Source: Reclinomonas americana ATCC 50394 (Eukaryota > Jakobida > Jakobea > Jakobida). Taken from it: DNA of 37,752 nt. The notes beneath the pieces are model-generated. The model did not search any database, was not told where the DNA came from, and saw nothing but the letters and a program-made list of their open reading frames with translations. The position numbers and the translations under genes were made by a program. Within the stretch, counting starts at the first letter, position 1. Every line of letters starts with the position of its first letter. Location: NCBI GenBank assembly GCA_048213135.1, contig PS015136.1, positions 36,734-74,485 on the forward strand, written 5' to 3'. Below, piece by piece: positions 12,601-22,349 of this stretch.

Positions 12601-13011
12601 GGCGACGGATCGAGTGCACCGGCTATGCTAACACCACAGCCAGCCACTCCCTCCGGCACCTTCATGCGACCAATGGCCCTCTCGCCACGCACCATGGCCG
12701 ACGACGGGTGGACCGTGGTGCGCGAGGATCGCAACCTCTCGCCGGCCTCGGCCGCCGCCTTGGCACGTCGTCAGCATCACCACGGTTCGTCGGGAAGCAT
12801 CAGCCCCGCCGAGAGCGAAGACGTCGCCACGGCGTCGTGGGCTCACGTGGCGCCACCAGCCACGGAATCAATTTTGGATGTCACTCGCACGCGACGAGCA
12901 GTGGCGGCCACCACCGGCGGCCTGCCCAGCGGACGCAACAGCGCGCGTCCCTTCCAGACCGGCACCTCTCCACCCAAGAGTCGCGTACCGGTCTTCCTCA
13001 AGCCGCAGTGA
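3630..13011 (+). CDS. Single-pass surface protein: TIG-like repeats, FN3-like domains, TM, long tail
   Basis: Thirty exons give 7137 nt (2378 residues) with consistent phases. Exons: 3630-3839, 3919-4066, 4301-4425, 4503-4695, 4758-4999, 5074-5149, 5224-5310, 5385-5600, 5699-5992, 6067-6375, 6443-6696, 6768-6834, 6901-7212, 7288-7590, 7660-7971, 8040-8374, 8442-8514, 8580-8900, 8961-9296, 9377-9876, 9950-10082, 10156-10368, 10437-10526, 10597-10720, 10784-11113, 11184-11238, 11315-11491, 11557-11740, 11817-12031, 12109-13011. Residues 1-27 form a signal peptide. Twelve repeats of about 100 residues follow, each with a VxG-x-G/A-F/L...D strand pair, an internal Cys and a closing G-x-aromatic-x-LC strand; they resemble TIG/IPT-type beta sandwiches. 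About three FN3-like domains follow (9688-10960). A TM helix lies near residues 2043-2068 with an RRRR stop-transfer. The Ser/Pro/Thr-rich 310-residue tail has no visible catalytic domain. A cell-surface receptor or adhesin is inferred. Confidence 0.85.
4758..6442 (+). repeat. Four-domain supermodule 1 of TIG array
   Basis: It covers four domains: exons 5+6, 7+8, 9 and 10. The first domain is split by a phase-0 intron immediately before its Leu-Cys strand, and exon 6 ends with C followed by a GTTGCG donor. The other domain boundaries are phase-1 introns. Confidence 0.7.
6443..8039 (+). repeat. Four-domain supermodule 2 of TIG array
   Basis: It covers exons 11+12, 13, 14 and 15. Exon 11/12 repeats the phase-0 split before Leu-Cys, and exon 12 again ends C|GTTGCG. 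Exons 13-15 each encode one domain with phase-1 introns on both sides. Confidence 0.7.
8040..9687 (+). repeat. Four-domain supermodule 3 of TIG array
   Basis: It covers exons 16+17, 18, 19 and the first part of 20. Exon 16/17 has the same phase-0 split and exon 17 ends C|GTTGCG. Exon 16 carries an extra Ser/Thr/Pro-rich loop of about 28 residues. Exon 20 continues into the first FN3-like domain. Confidence 0.65.
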
Positions 13012-13111
13012 GCAACAGCGAAAACGAAAACAAGAAGAACATGTGTGCAGCGACGCCACCAGCAGCTGCAGTATTAGTTTGTGTGTGTATACGATGATGC
13101 ATATTGGTACT
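13012..13111. other. Convergent intergenic spacer
   Basis: One hundred bases separate the stop codons of the TIG-repeat gene and the small membrane-protein gene. The sequence is A-rich after the stop (AAAACGAAAACAAG). No separate element is recognised. Confidence 0.6.
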
Positions 13112-13705
13112 CTAAAACAAAACAAACGGGGAGGTCACTTGGTCTCCTCCTGGAGGGTGGGAGCAGAAAGTGAGGTCATGGTCAGCGATGTTATGCTGCA
13201 TGAGTCGCACCTCTACATCCCAGCCGTCGTCTCTCAGTTCCTGAATGAGTTCCGCGGCGCGCTGTTTGGGCAGGTGAGAAGGGAGGGTGAAGGGTAAGGG
13301 AAGGAGAGAGAAAGGGAAAGGAGGGGGAAAGGAGAAGGGAAGCGAGTGAAGGCAGGCAAGGGACGGCGAGAGACGAGCGAACAACAGACAGAGACAGGCA
13401 CAGAGGGAGAGAAGGGAGAGTGACGCAACGTCATCGGCAGGCGACGAGTGTGATTCTGCAGGCTCCGCATCTCCATAACGCGACCGATAGGCAAAGAAGA
13501 GTGCAGTGAGGGAGCCCACCAGGAGGAGCACAGCACGTGCGCCACGCTGAGTGTGAGAGCCAGGGAGACACACACAAACGCAGAGTGAGACAGGGTGACA
13601 AGAGAGAATGCATTCAGCAAGTGCATGTGCAAAGACCTTGGTGACTTGGCGCACAATGCCCATCGCCTCCTCAAAGTTCTTGTCGGGTATGGGTGCACTG
13701 CTCAT
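13112..13705 (-). CDS. Small single-pass membrane protein, 111 aa, unknown family
   Basis: Three exons on the minus strand, 13637-13705, 13430-13546 and 13112-13261, give 111 residues; both introns are phase 0. The N-terminus is short and hydrophilic with an acidic-basic helix (FEEAMGIVRQVTK). One hydrophobic helix (AVLLLVGSLTALFFAY) spans about residues 27-42, followed by an RSR positive patch and a polar acidic linker; the C-terminal half is soluble. The second intron uses a GTTGCG donor and the first a weak GTCTTT. The gene sits 148 bp downstream of cyclin H on the same strand. I do not recognise the family. The last exon's final 30 residues are less protein-like, so the 3' end is the least certain part. 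Confidence 0.5.
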   Translation of the reverse strand: MSSAPIPDKNFEEAMGIVRQVTKVFAHALAECILSCHPVSLCVCVCLPGSHTQRGARAVLLLVGSLTALFFAYRSRYGDAEPAESHSSPADDVASLSLLSLCACLCLLFARLSPSLACLHSLPFSFPPPFPFSLLPLPFTLPSHLPKQRAAELIQELRDDGWDVEVRLMQHNIADHDLTFCSHPPGGDQVTSPFVLF

Positions 13706-13853
13706 CTCCTCTGACGCCACAACTGAAGACACAAGAGACACGAGAGACAGGACTTTTTACTCATTGATCACCTGGCTCCACTCTCCAACCGCGACGATAC
13801 AACGCCTGCACAGCCACAAGCAACATGTCAGTCGGCTACTCTTTCCCCATACC

Positions 13854-15111
13854 CTATTTGCTCATGTGCTTGTGGAGCGCACCTGTGAGCTCGGCCACTT
13901 GTCGACGTTCCTCTTCTATCTTGACGCGCAGCTTGGCCTGTCGTCGCTCCTCCCGTGCCTTTTTGCGTGCCCGCTCCTCTCGTTCTCGACTGCGTGAGGT
14001 GCGGCAGTGAGCAACGAAGGCGAGGGCATAAATGGAACTGCGAGCGCAGAAGACGCAACAGCTGCGCGATAACGACACGTGCTTGTTTCAGCTTTTTCGC
14101 GGCGGGCTTAATCTGCTCCGGTTGTGCCATGTACTGAATGCGCTCGGCGCCCTCGGCAAGCACACGATCGACCTCGTCGAGACGCGCCTCGTGCTCGTCG
14201 ACACGCGCGCCCACCAATTGTCGCAGCGTGACGCCCGACGCGGAGGCAGCCAGTGCCGCCCGCAGTGCCGCCAACGCAATGAGCATGGGATGGAAGAGGA
14301 ACTGAGCGTCGGTGGCCAGCGACGTGCGCACTGTGGTCTTGGCACGCTCCCAGGTGCTGGCCGACACACGCTGCGCCACATCCTTGCACCGAATCCCATC
14401 CAGGAAGCGATACGGATGATGAAAGTGCAAGTGGAAGAGCGTGCCGGCGGCCACAGTCAGCTCCATGGCCAGCACATCATCCATGGAGATACGCTCGTCG
14501 GAGATCTCCGACATGCGCTGCACCAGATCGCGCACCGTGACCGCGTACAGCTCCTCAGCCTTGCAGGCCAGATACAGACAGGCGACAGTGACTAGCACGG
14601 GGTCGTGCTCGGCCACCGAGTTGCGAATGTAGAATCGCTTGAAGAGAGACATGGCTGAGGCCTCGACGACCAGTGGCAGGTGCAAACGCACGGCCAAGTC
14701 GGGCATCTTGGCCAGGAAGTGATGCTGCAGCACCAGCTCTTCGTCCACAGTCAGCCAGTTGCGCTGGAGGGTGGTCAGCGCGCTCTTGCGCTTCTTGTCG
14801 CCACCAGAGGACTGTGAGGGGGAGAGGAGGAGAAGAGTGAAGACAAGTCAAATGCCTGTGCGTGATCATCATCTCCTGTCACACACCTCTGCTGCGGCAG
14901 CTGCCTCCTCATCCTCCGCCCGAGCCAGCTCCACCAGGCGCGTCTTGACGGCCTCCAGTGCCTCCTCTCGCCACAGCCTCAACGCGTCCACGTCACTGAC
15001 CATCCAGTGACGCGCCTGACTGCTGTCGTCGAAGAAGGCATCACCTCCTCCTCCTTGTCCTCCTCCTCCTCCTCCAGATGCCACACCACTGCTGCTGCCG
15101 CCTTCACTCAT
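13854..15111 (-). CDS. CCNH: Cyclin H, CDK-activating kinase / TFIIH subunit
   Basis: Exons 14887-15111, 14060-14811 and 13854-13989 give 370 residues. After a Gly-rich N-terminus comes the family pattern: QHHFLAKMPDLAVRL, then VVEASAMSLFKRFYIRNSV, then LACKAEELYAV in the first cyclin box and HFHHPYRFLDGI between the boxes, all closely matching animal and fungal cyclin H. The second box and a charged C-terminal helix (REREERARKKAREER) follow, as in cyclin H rather than cyclin C or K. The protein should bind CDK7 and MAT1 to phosphorylate the CDK T-loop and the RNA polymerase II C-terminal domain. It is longer than the human protein (323 aa) because of the Gly-rich start. The second intron uses a GTTGCG donor (14059); only this site gives the phase needed for the C-terminal helix. 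Confidence 0.93.
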
Positions 15112-15741
15112 GTACGTTGGTGACGGGGGGTGATGGCTTGATTTCGCGCCAATAATGATGTTGCTGTAAAGTTTACATATCCGTTGACGGCTGGTTCTCT
15201 CTTGATCGCGCGCTTTGCCTATTTGCAACTTTCTGCAATGAGGGCATACACCGCATTGTTGACTGCAAAGAGCACGTGCAAGAAACAGTTGCTATCTGTG
15301 GCGCGCTGAATTCGAATTCGAAGGCAGTTCGTGCACGTGAGGAGGATCTGCAGATAAGAAGCCACTGGGACATATGCATGGTAAGGCCAGCCTCGTGGTG
15401 GCAAGCTTGTGGTGGGTGCAACGATGCAAATGCATCGATCGCGAATTGCAAACTCGAGCTCCCCATGCTGCTGCGTAACCAGAGGTGGTACTATGTACTT
15501 CACAGTTGAGCCACATGCACAGGATCTGCAACTGCAAGCTTCTGCGCTTTCACGAGTGATCACGCGCGATAGCGAATTCGAATTCGATATCCCAGTCCTG
15601 CATTCGATACGCCCAGCTCCCTCTCCGCACACGGCACTGCTCACACTTCCGAGACACACAATTCTCTGCAAAGGGAAAGAAACGGCGTTGCCGCAAATTC
15701 GCGCCAATTTTCATGATCACCGCAATCTTCAGTGAGAGCGA
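15112..15741. promoter_or_regulatory. Shared promoter region between CCNH and BBS4
   Basis: These 630 bp lie between two divergently transcribed genes. They contain two copies of GAATTCGAATTCGA (15308-15321 and 15574-15587), each preceded within a few bases by GCGCG, plus many TGCAA half-sites and an ATGCAAAT-ATGCAT cluster near 15423-15436. Sequence between the EcoRI-like repeats is not CT-rich and has no coding potential. Promoter function is inferred from position only. Confidence 0.45.
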
Positions 15742-16327
15742 ATGGACGACGACTTTGGAGGAGGCGTGAGTGGTGTGAGTGGCGCAGGTGGTGCGCATGG
15801 CGGTGCCAATGTCTCTGCGAGTGTGGCTGCGAGTCTGTCGGGACAAGGCGATGCTCGCAACTGGCTCATTCATCTGTTGTACACGCGAGGAGAGCATGAT
15901 GAGTGCTTGAGACTCATTGAGGAGCAGGTGTGTGTGTGTGTGAGAGAGAGAAAAGAGGGGCGAAGAGAGGCGAAGAGAGAGATCGATAACAACGCATTGA
16001 TCAACTGCCTTCTGTGATCTCTCTCTCTCTCTCNNNNNNNNNNNNNNNNNNNNNNNNNNNNNNNNNNNNNNNNNNNNNNNNNNNNNNNNNNNNNNNNNNN
16101 NNNNNNNNNNNNNNNNNNNNNNNNNNNNNNNNNNNNNNNNNNNNNNNNNNNNNNNNNNNNNNNNNNNNNNNNNNNNNNNNNNNNNNNNNNNNNNNNNNNN
16201 NNNNNNNNNNNNNNNNNNNNNNNNNNNNNNNNNNNNNNNNNNNNNNNNNNNNNNNNNNNNNNNNNNNNNNNNNNNNNNNNNNNNNNNNNNNNNNNNNNNN
16301 NNNNNNNNNNNNNNNNNNNNNNNNNNC

Positions 16328-16396
<69 letters not shown>

Positions 16397-19062
16397 CAAG
16401 TCTTCGATTGTCTCCCTTGCTCTCGTGCTTCATTCCTACTCGACAGACAAGTCTCTCTCTCACTCTCTCTCTCTCTCTCTTCTCACTCTTCTCTGACTGT
16501 CTCTCTCTCGCTCACACACGCTGACCCCCCTCTCAGCTGCAAGAGACAAAAGGCATGTGCGAGTACGCTCTGTATGTCAAAGGTCTGTGCCTGTGTTCCT
16601 CCCTTCCCTCACTGGTCAGCTGTGTGTAACCATCATTCTCTCCACCGCTCCTCAGCTCTGATCAGCAGGCAGCGTGGCTCGATTCAAGAGTCTCTGGAGC
16701 TGTTCCGCTCCGCCACCATTCTCAACCCGCACAATGTCAGCAACTTGAAACAAGTCGCTCGATCACTGTTGCGTGCTCTGCTTTTGTTCATGTGCTTTGC
16801 TGGCATGCGGCTTACGTGCGCGTGTGTGTATGCGCAGTCACCTGCTGGGCAGGCACAAGAACGCGATTGATGTGTACGACGAGGCGCAACGCTTGGTCGA
16901 GGAGGATTGGGTGAGTTGTCCAGGAAGAGGGAGAAAGAGAGAGAGCCATGCGTCTCTGCTTCCTGACCCCCTTCCCTTCTCCCAGGAAATCTGGCACAAC
17001 AAGGGCGTGTGCCACATGTACTTGAAGAACTTTGACCAGGCCATCGACGCCTTTCAGTGCGCCAACGCCATTGCGCGGCACGATGCCACCTTCATGCAGC
17101 TGGCCAAGGTCTACACCATGCAAGACGACATTCCGGCGGCCATTGAGACCCTGGAGGAGGCACTTGAGTTCTCGCCCGAGAACCCCGAGATTCTCACCAC
17201 GCTCGGCATTCTGCACTTGCAAGTTGGCGAGAACCAAAAGGCGTTTGACAATCTCGGCGCGGCTCTCACGCAGGATCCGAAGAACCCCAAGGTGTGCGAG
17301 ACTCACTCATGTTCAATCTCTGTCTCTTGCATGGCTGCTCACCCCACCCTGCCAGACCATTCTCGCCGCCGGCTCAATCATCCAAGACCACAACGAAATG
17401 GATGTGGCGCTCAGCAAGTACCGTGTGGCCGCCAAAGAGACACCAAACTCGGCGCAGCTGTGGAACAACATTGGCATGTGCTTCTTTGGCAAGCAGAATT
17501 ATGTGGCAGTTGAGGCGATGGGAGAGGGGGGTGGGAGGTGGGGAAGGAAGATGAGCTGGCACTCACTGCAGTATCGCAGGCCATTTCATGTCTGAAGAGG
17601 GCGCTGTACCTGGCGCCGTTCGAGTGGATCATTGCGTACAATCTCGGGCTGGTGCACTTGAATACGGGCCAGTTGCGTTGCTGGGGTTTTGTGATCCAGT
17701 CATTTGCGGGTTTTGTTGTTTTGTGCTCTGTCATGGTTGTGGAGCGGTCTCTCTCTCTCTCTCNNNNNNNNNNNNNNNNNNNNNNNNNNNNNNNNNNNNN
17801 NNNNNNNNNNNNNNNNNNNNNNNNNNNNNNNNNNNNNNNNNNNNNNNNNNNNNNNNNNNNNNNNNNNNNNNNNNNNNNNNNNNNNNNNNNNNNNNNNNNN
17901 NNNNNNNNNNNNNNNNNNNNNNNNNNNNNNNNNNNNNNNNNNNNNNNNNNNNNNNNNNNNNNNNNNNNNNNNNNNNNNNNNNNNNNNNNNNNNNNNNNNN
18001 NNNNNNNNNNNNNNNNNNNNNNNNNNNNNNNNNNNNNNNNNNNNNNNNNNNNNNNNNNNNNNNNNNNNNNNNNNNNNNNNNNNNNNNNNNNNNNNNNNNN
18101 NNNNNNNNNNNNNNTCGTCACTTGTTTTTTCGTCTTGCGATCCAGTGTGTTGTTCTTGTGCTCTGTCGCAGTTGTGGCACAGTCTCTCTCTCTTCCCCCG
18201 TCGTTTGACCTGTGTGTTATTCTTGTGCTCTGTGGTTGTGTCCATGTCGCTTTGGGTTTCCCGTCGTGTGACGCAGTGTTAATTCTTGTGCTCTCGCTGC
18301 TTTGACCTAGTCTCTTGGGTGTCCGTCTTGTGATCCTGCGTGTTGTTCTTGTGCTCTGTCGCTGTTGTGGTGCAGTTTCTCTCTTTCTTTTCCCCCGTCG
18401 TGTGATCCTGCGTGTTGTTCTTGTGCTCTGTCGCTCTTTTGACCCAGTCTCTTGTTCCCCCCACCCCCGTCTCGTGACGCAGTGTGGTATTCTTGTGCTC
18501 TGTGGTTCTTGTGACCCAGTCGTCACTTGTTTTGTCATCCGTCTCCATCCTGCTTGCCTTTTCTCCCCTTTTCCCTTTCCACTTGCTTCCTCTCACATTC
18601 CCCTCCCCTCTCCCTCTCCCTCTCCCTCTCACTCTCCCCTCCCCCCTCCCCCTCTCCCTCACCCTCCCCAGATTCGCCTCGGCCTTCCACTACTTCTCCG
18701 CCTCGATCAACCTGAAGCGCGACTTTGCCAGCGCCTACATGTACCTGGCCATCACTCTGTCGCGGCTGGACGACTTTGAGAATGCCTGCCACGCCTACGA
18801 GAAGGCGATTGAGATGGAGAGGTGTGCTGCAATCTCCGTTTCCGATCACGCTGCCATGGTCTCACTCTTCCCCCCTTTTGGTAGCGACCATTTGTTTGAG
18901 CTCAACTACGCCGTCACGCTGTACAACCACGGCGACTCGAGGAATGCACGCAAGCACTTCCAGCAGTTCCAGCGCCTGTTCGAGGACCTGGATGAGGCAG
19001 CCAAGCAGGAGGATCCTGACGTGCTCACCATCTCCAAGCGTCTCAGCGATTTGTTGAAGTGA
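15742..19062 (+). CDS. BBS4: BBS4, TPR subunit of the BBSome
   Basis: Nine exons give 431 residues with closing phases: 15742-15927, 16537-16582, 16656-16767, 16838-16910, 16986-17291, 17356-17508, 17580-17671, 18672-18821, 18885-19062. After a Gly/Ala-rich start the protein follows animal BBS4 closely through the tandem TPRs: [93 protein letters not shown]4 is a TPR superhelix in the BBSome coat that moves membrane cargo through cilia and contacts pericentriolar proteins. The C-terminal tail beyond the last TPR found in the human protein (519 aa) is mostly absent. Introns 3 and 7 use GTTGCG donors; the animal alignment across both junctions (SL-LLG and Q-ASAF) supports these exact sites. Introns 1 and 7 contain assembly gaps. 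Confidence 0.96.
16013..16392. repeat. (CT)n microsatellite and 293-N gap in BBS4 intron 1
   Basis: CT repeats flank an N run at 16034-16326, and the repeat continues to about 16392. A second CT-rich stretch follows at 16450-16510. The intron spans 15928-16536; no exon is missing when compared with the BBS4 protein order. Confidence 0.95.
17690..18540 (+). repeat. Minisatellite with ~63-72 bp unit in BBS4 intron 7, interrupted by gap
   Basis: The anchor CTTGTGCTCT recurs at 18155, 18222, 18285, 18348, 18420 and 18492 (one G/C variant at 18285), giving unit lengths of 67, 63, 63, 72 and 72. Each unit also carries a GT-rich stretch, a CAGTCTCT or CCAGTC segment and TGTTGTT before the next anchor. 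A diverged copy lies at 17710-17763 before the N run at 17764-18114, so the array is probably collapsed in the assembly. A CT-rich 130 bp tract then leads to the acceptor at 18671. Confidence 0.85.
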
Positions 19063-19441
19063 GGTCGCCGCGCGTGTGTGTGTGCGCGCGCGCGTTTCAG
19101 ATTGAAATTATGGTGGTGTATACGCGATATCCGGCTGCATGCATGTACAAGTGCAGACAACAGCGGTGTTCACGTCCAGGCTTTGGTGTCGTATTGGCCA
19201 CGAATGACAGGATCAATTATTGCAAAAAATGCGTCACCATCGCTCTTTTCTCGTATGCCTTTCACCACCATCACTCTCGTTCTCAAGCACCACGTAGTCT
19301 CGTTGCGCAAGTCGCGAACGCCCGGCCACGTGCCTCGTAGTTGTATTGTCAGGCCTTCTTGTCAGCCGGAAATGCACTCAACCTGTCATCCTCGCACCGA
19401 TCTTTCCACGCCGTTTTTCTTGTCTTGTGTGAGAGAGAAGC
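19063..19441. promoter_or_regulatory. Intergenic region BBS4 to TPR/coiled-coil gene
   Basis: These 379 bp hold a GT/GCGC run just after the BBS4 stop and a GCATGCATGTA motif near 19138, and no coding sequence I can support. They must contain the BBS4 3' end and the promoter of the next gene, which is on the same strand. Confidence 0.4.
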
Positions 19442-22132
19442 ATGTCATCCAACAAGAAGGGTGTACCCAAGGCTGCCGCCGCAGCCAATGCTGTCGGTGT
19501 GTCCCTCTCACCCCTCCACACCCCATTCTCTCTCTCCCTCACTCATTCTCCTCCTCTCAGAAACCGAGAACACTCGCCGTCTGGAGCAAGCACGAGCCGC
19601 CTTCCAACACGCCCAGGCCGCAGTGAGCCAGGGCCAGCTGAGCGACGCACAAGTGATCCTGAGTCAGTGCGTGGACGAGTTCACAGCGCTGCTCGGACGC
19701 CAACACGGCGACACCATGCAAGCCATGTACACGCTGTCGATGGTGCTCACCAACGTCGGCCGCATGGACGAAGCGCTGGCACTCCTCCAGGAGCTGGTCG
19801 AGCTCGCCGAGCGCATGTTTGGCTCGGAGCACGTGAACGTCTCTGCTGCGAAGCTGGAGTACGAGAAGGTGGGCCGCGCCATGGCGCAGCGCGAGGCCGA
19901 GGCACTGCGCGCACAGGTCGCACAGATGCGGGAGGAACTCCGACTCAAGGAGCTGTTGCTTGACGGCTCAGAGCGCATTCCCGACCCGCTGGCAGTCCCG
20001 CTTGGTGCGTTTCCACGAGTTTTGTCGTGTTTCTCGTTTTGTCCTGTCATCCACCTCACACTGTTCGGTGGTGCCAACCTGCAGTGGACACGGATGAGCT
20101 GCGTGAACATCGCCGGATCATCTCGCAGAGTGTGCACGAGCTGCTGCCGTCGACGATTCTGGCCGAGCGGGGCGATCCGGATGCCGGATCGCAACTGGAG
20201 CAATCGGCCGTGTTTGCCGATATTCCCGACGCAGTCCGCGTCGCCAGCCGCGGCCTGAGCGAGTTCCGCGATCCGTCGGGCACGCCTCCGCCCGCTCCCG
20301 ACGCTCCCTACCACAAGGTAGTGCGCGCTCATGCCAACACACTGATTCGCATCGTGGAGGACCTGCCGAGCGATGCGCAGGATCGTGTGCGACAGATTGG
20401 CATGCAGACGCCGGTCACGCAGCATGCCGTCAGCGCTGTGGTTAGCCTCCGGGATCAGGTCAGCAAGGTGTTCAAGGAGGTTGCTGATGCAGCGCAGGTC
20501 GTGTACGGTGTGTCGGTGACGGAGGAGGCGGCCGCTGTGGCGCGTCGTGAGGCCGAGGACGGCAATGATCGCGACACGCACGATCGCGACCTGCGCCAAG
20601 TCAAGGCCATTAGCCGTGCCAGCGATCGCCTTGACAGCTCGGTGCACGCCTGCAATCAGACGCAGTCGCTGGTGGACGAGAGAAGACGCGGACAGAGCGA
20701 GACGGAGCGCGAACTGCTGTGGAACGACCTCTCTGTCAAGTGCGACGAAACGCTGGCCAAGCTGCGCGGCATGATTGACGAGATGCCGCGCAAGCTGGCT
20801 CGTGCGCAGCAGGAGACCAACTACACCAAGCAGGGCATTCTGCATGAGCGTCAAGAGCTTCTCAACCGCCTGCGCGTCAACGTGGTGCGCCTCGATGAGT
20901 GCGAGCGCGTGGAGCGACGGCTTGCCCGCGAGCGTCAGCAGCTGGACGAGATTCTTGCGCGACTCGTCAAGCGCGCTGACGCGGTGGAGATGGTGCAGAC
21001 TGAAGTGGTGCGATGGGCGCCGGCGCATCTGCGCAAGATGCGAGAGGCGGCGGCGAAGGAGCTTCGGGCGTGGCAGACCAGTGCCCGCGAGGCTGAGAGC
21101 TTTGCCACCCGACGGGAATTCGGTCTGCAGCGCGGCAGGGAGGAGCTGGAGCTGCAAGTCAAGCGATATGTGCGGTTCACGGAGGTTGCCGACCGCACTG
21201 CCGCCGACAATAACAAGTGGCGTGTGTTGAGGTTGCCCAGCAAAGTGGACCAGCAGCGCGAGGAGGAGGAGCGCAGTCAGGCGTTTGCCGCGGCCGCCGA
21301 GGCCAGCAAGCTGCTCGAGCTGTGCACGCGATTCTCGCTCAAGTGGGAGGACTGCTCGGAGGCCGACGCTCGCCTGCACTACCGCCGTGTGATGCTGGAC
21401 GCTGCGGTCGACGCCTGCAAGGGGCACCCGCCACCGGCCGTTCTCGCGGATTGTTGCGTCCCCACCCCGTTCATCGTGCAACTGCAAGAAGCACTGACAC
21501 TGACCTGCTGTCACACATACACAGTGGGGCTGTCTGATCTGCAAGACGACGTGGCGCTGTCGATCCAGTCGCTGGACTCGCTGCGACTGCACGCGTCGCC
21601 GCAGCCGATGAACGTTCGACCCAACGCCGCACAGGCGCGCTTCCAGTTGCACGAGACCCTCAATTCCGTCCTGGGCAAGGAGCATGCGCCGGTGACGGTG
21701 CGCTTCTCGCCACAGCAGAACACATTGACACTGGAGTTCGAGGTGCCGGTGCTGTCGACCAGCGCCCGCGATTCGCCCACCTCGATGGAGGCCCGAGCTG
21801 CGGCGACCACGGCACGTGCAGTCAAGGCCGTGCAGCGCGGACTGCGCGCCGAGCTCGCCGACCGCCTGCCCCCGGTGGAGCCCGTCATCGAGCGACGCGA
21901 CCACGCCATTGTGGCCATCGTAGCCGAACTCGGCTCGGCGGACGCACTGGTGGCGCTGGCGCTTCGCCGCGACCACTTGTCGCAGGCCATTAGCCAGGCA
22001 CAGCGACGATTCGCCGACGAGGATATCAGCAGCTTGCTGACCAAGACCTCGGCTACGGCCGCCGCAGGAGCGGCCGACGACTGGGCCGCGAGCAGCCACT
22101 CCACTGTCGTGTCGTCTGTGGGCCGACTCTGA
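19442..22132 (+). CDS. TPR and coiled-coil protein, 824 aa, unknown family
   Basis: Exons 19442-19496, 19561-20004, 20085-21452 and 21525-22132 give 824 residues. Residues 18-130 read as two to three kinesin-light-chain-like TPRs (LGRQHGDTMQAMYTLSMVL, then RMDEALALLQELVELAERMF). A short coiled coil follows (about 140-165). Residues 300-480 are a long, highly charged helical region rich in Arg/Glu/Gln with heptad spacing, suggesting an extended coiled coil. There is no signal peptide, TM helix or catalytic motif. The last intron (72 nt, 21453-21524) is in frame and could be read through, but it has a GTTGCG donor, a CTGAC branch-like site and a CACAG end; splicing gives a smoother protein. A structural or adaptor role is inferred. 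The adjacent BBS4 does not by itself imply a ciliary role. Confidence 0.8.
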
Positions 22133-22349
22133 GGATGACGATGTAAAAACGGAGTGAATGCACGCTATTTTAAAAAGAAGTTGTATCTCCTTCTCCTCCT
22201 CCTCCATTATCATCAGCCCGCAAGATCACGAAGTTTCTTCGGTGCCGCTGAAGGACAAGATTGATTCTCGCCTCTAGATATTCCGAACACATCGGCGAAG
22301 AGGAGAAGAGAAGAGAGAGCGACAGCTTCTCCTTTGCGTTGCCGCCAAC
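22133..22349. promoter_or_regulatory. Intergenic region upstream of SPX fusion gene
   Basis: These 217 bp contain a TTTTAAAAAG stretch near 22168, a CTC-rich patch and a GAGAAGAGAAGAGAGAG run just before the ATG at 22350. It is the only space for the 3' end of the TPR gene and the promoter of the SPX gene. Confidence 0.4.

Noticed and set aside
14032-14595. 187-codon plus-strand ORF
   Set aside because: It is the complement of the cyclin H exon, whose motifs are unambiguous on the minus strand.
16328-16392. Long CT run as a possible functional element or telomere-like repeat
   Set aside because: It is a simple dinucleotide microsatellite within an intron next to a gap; no higher-order structure is seen.
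19664-22213. 849-codon minus-strand ORF, one of the longest open frames in the window
   Set aside because: It is antisense to the TPR/coiled-coil gene. The plus strand there has TPR motifs, heptads, spliced introns and a proper ATG; the minus frame is composed of His/Leu/Arg/Gln-rich shadow sequence with no motif.
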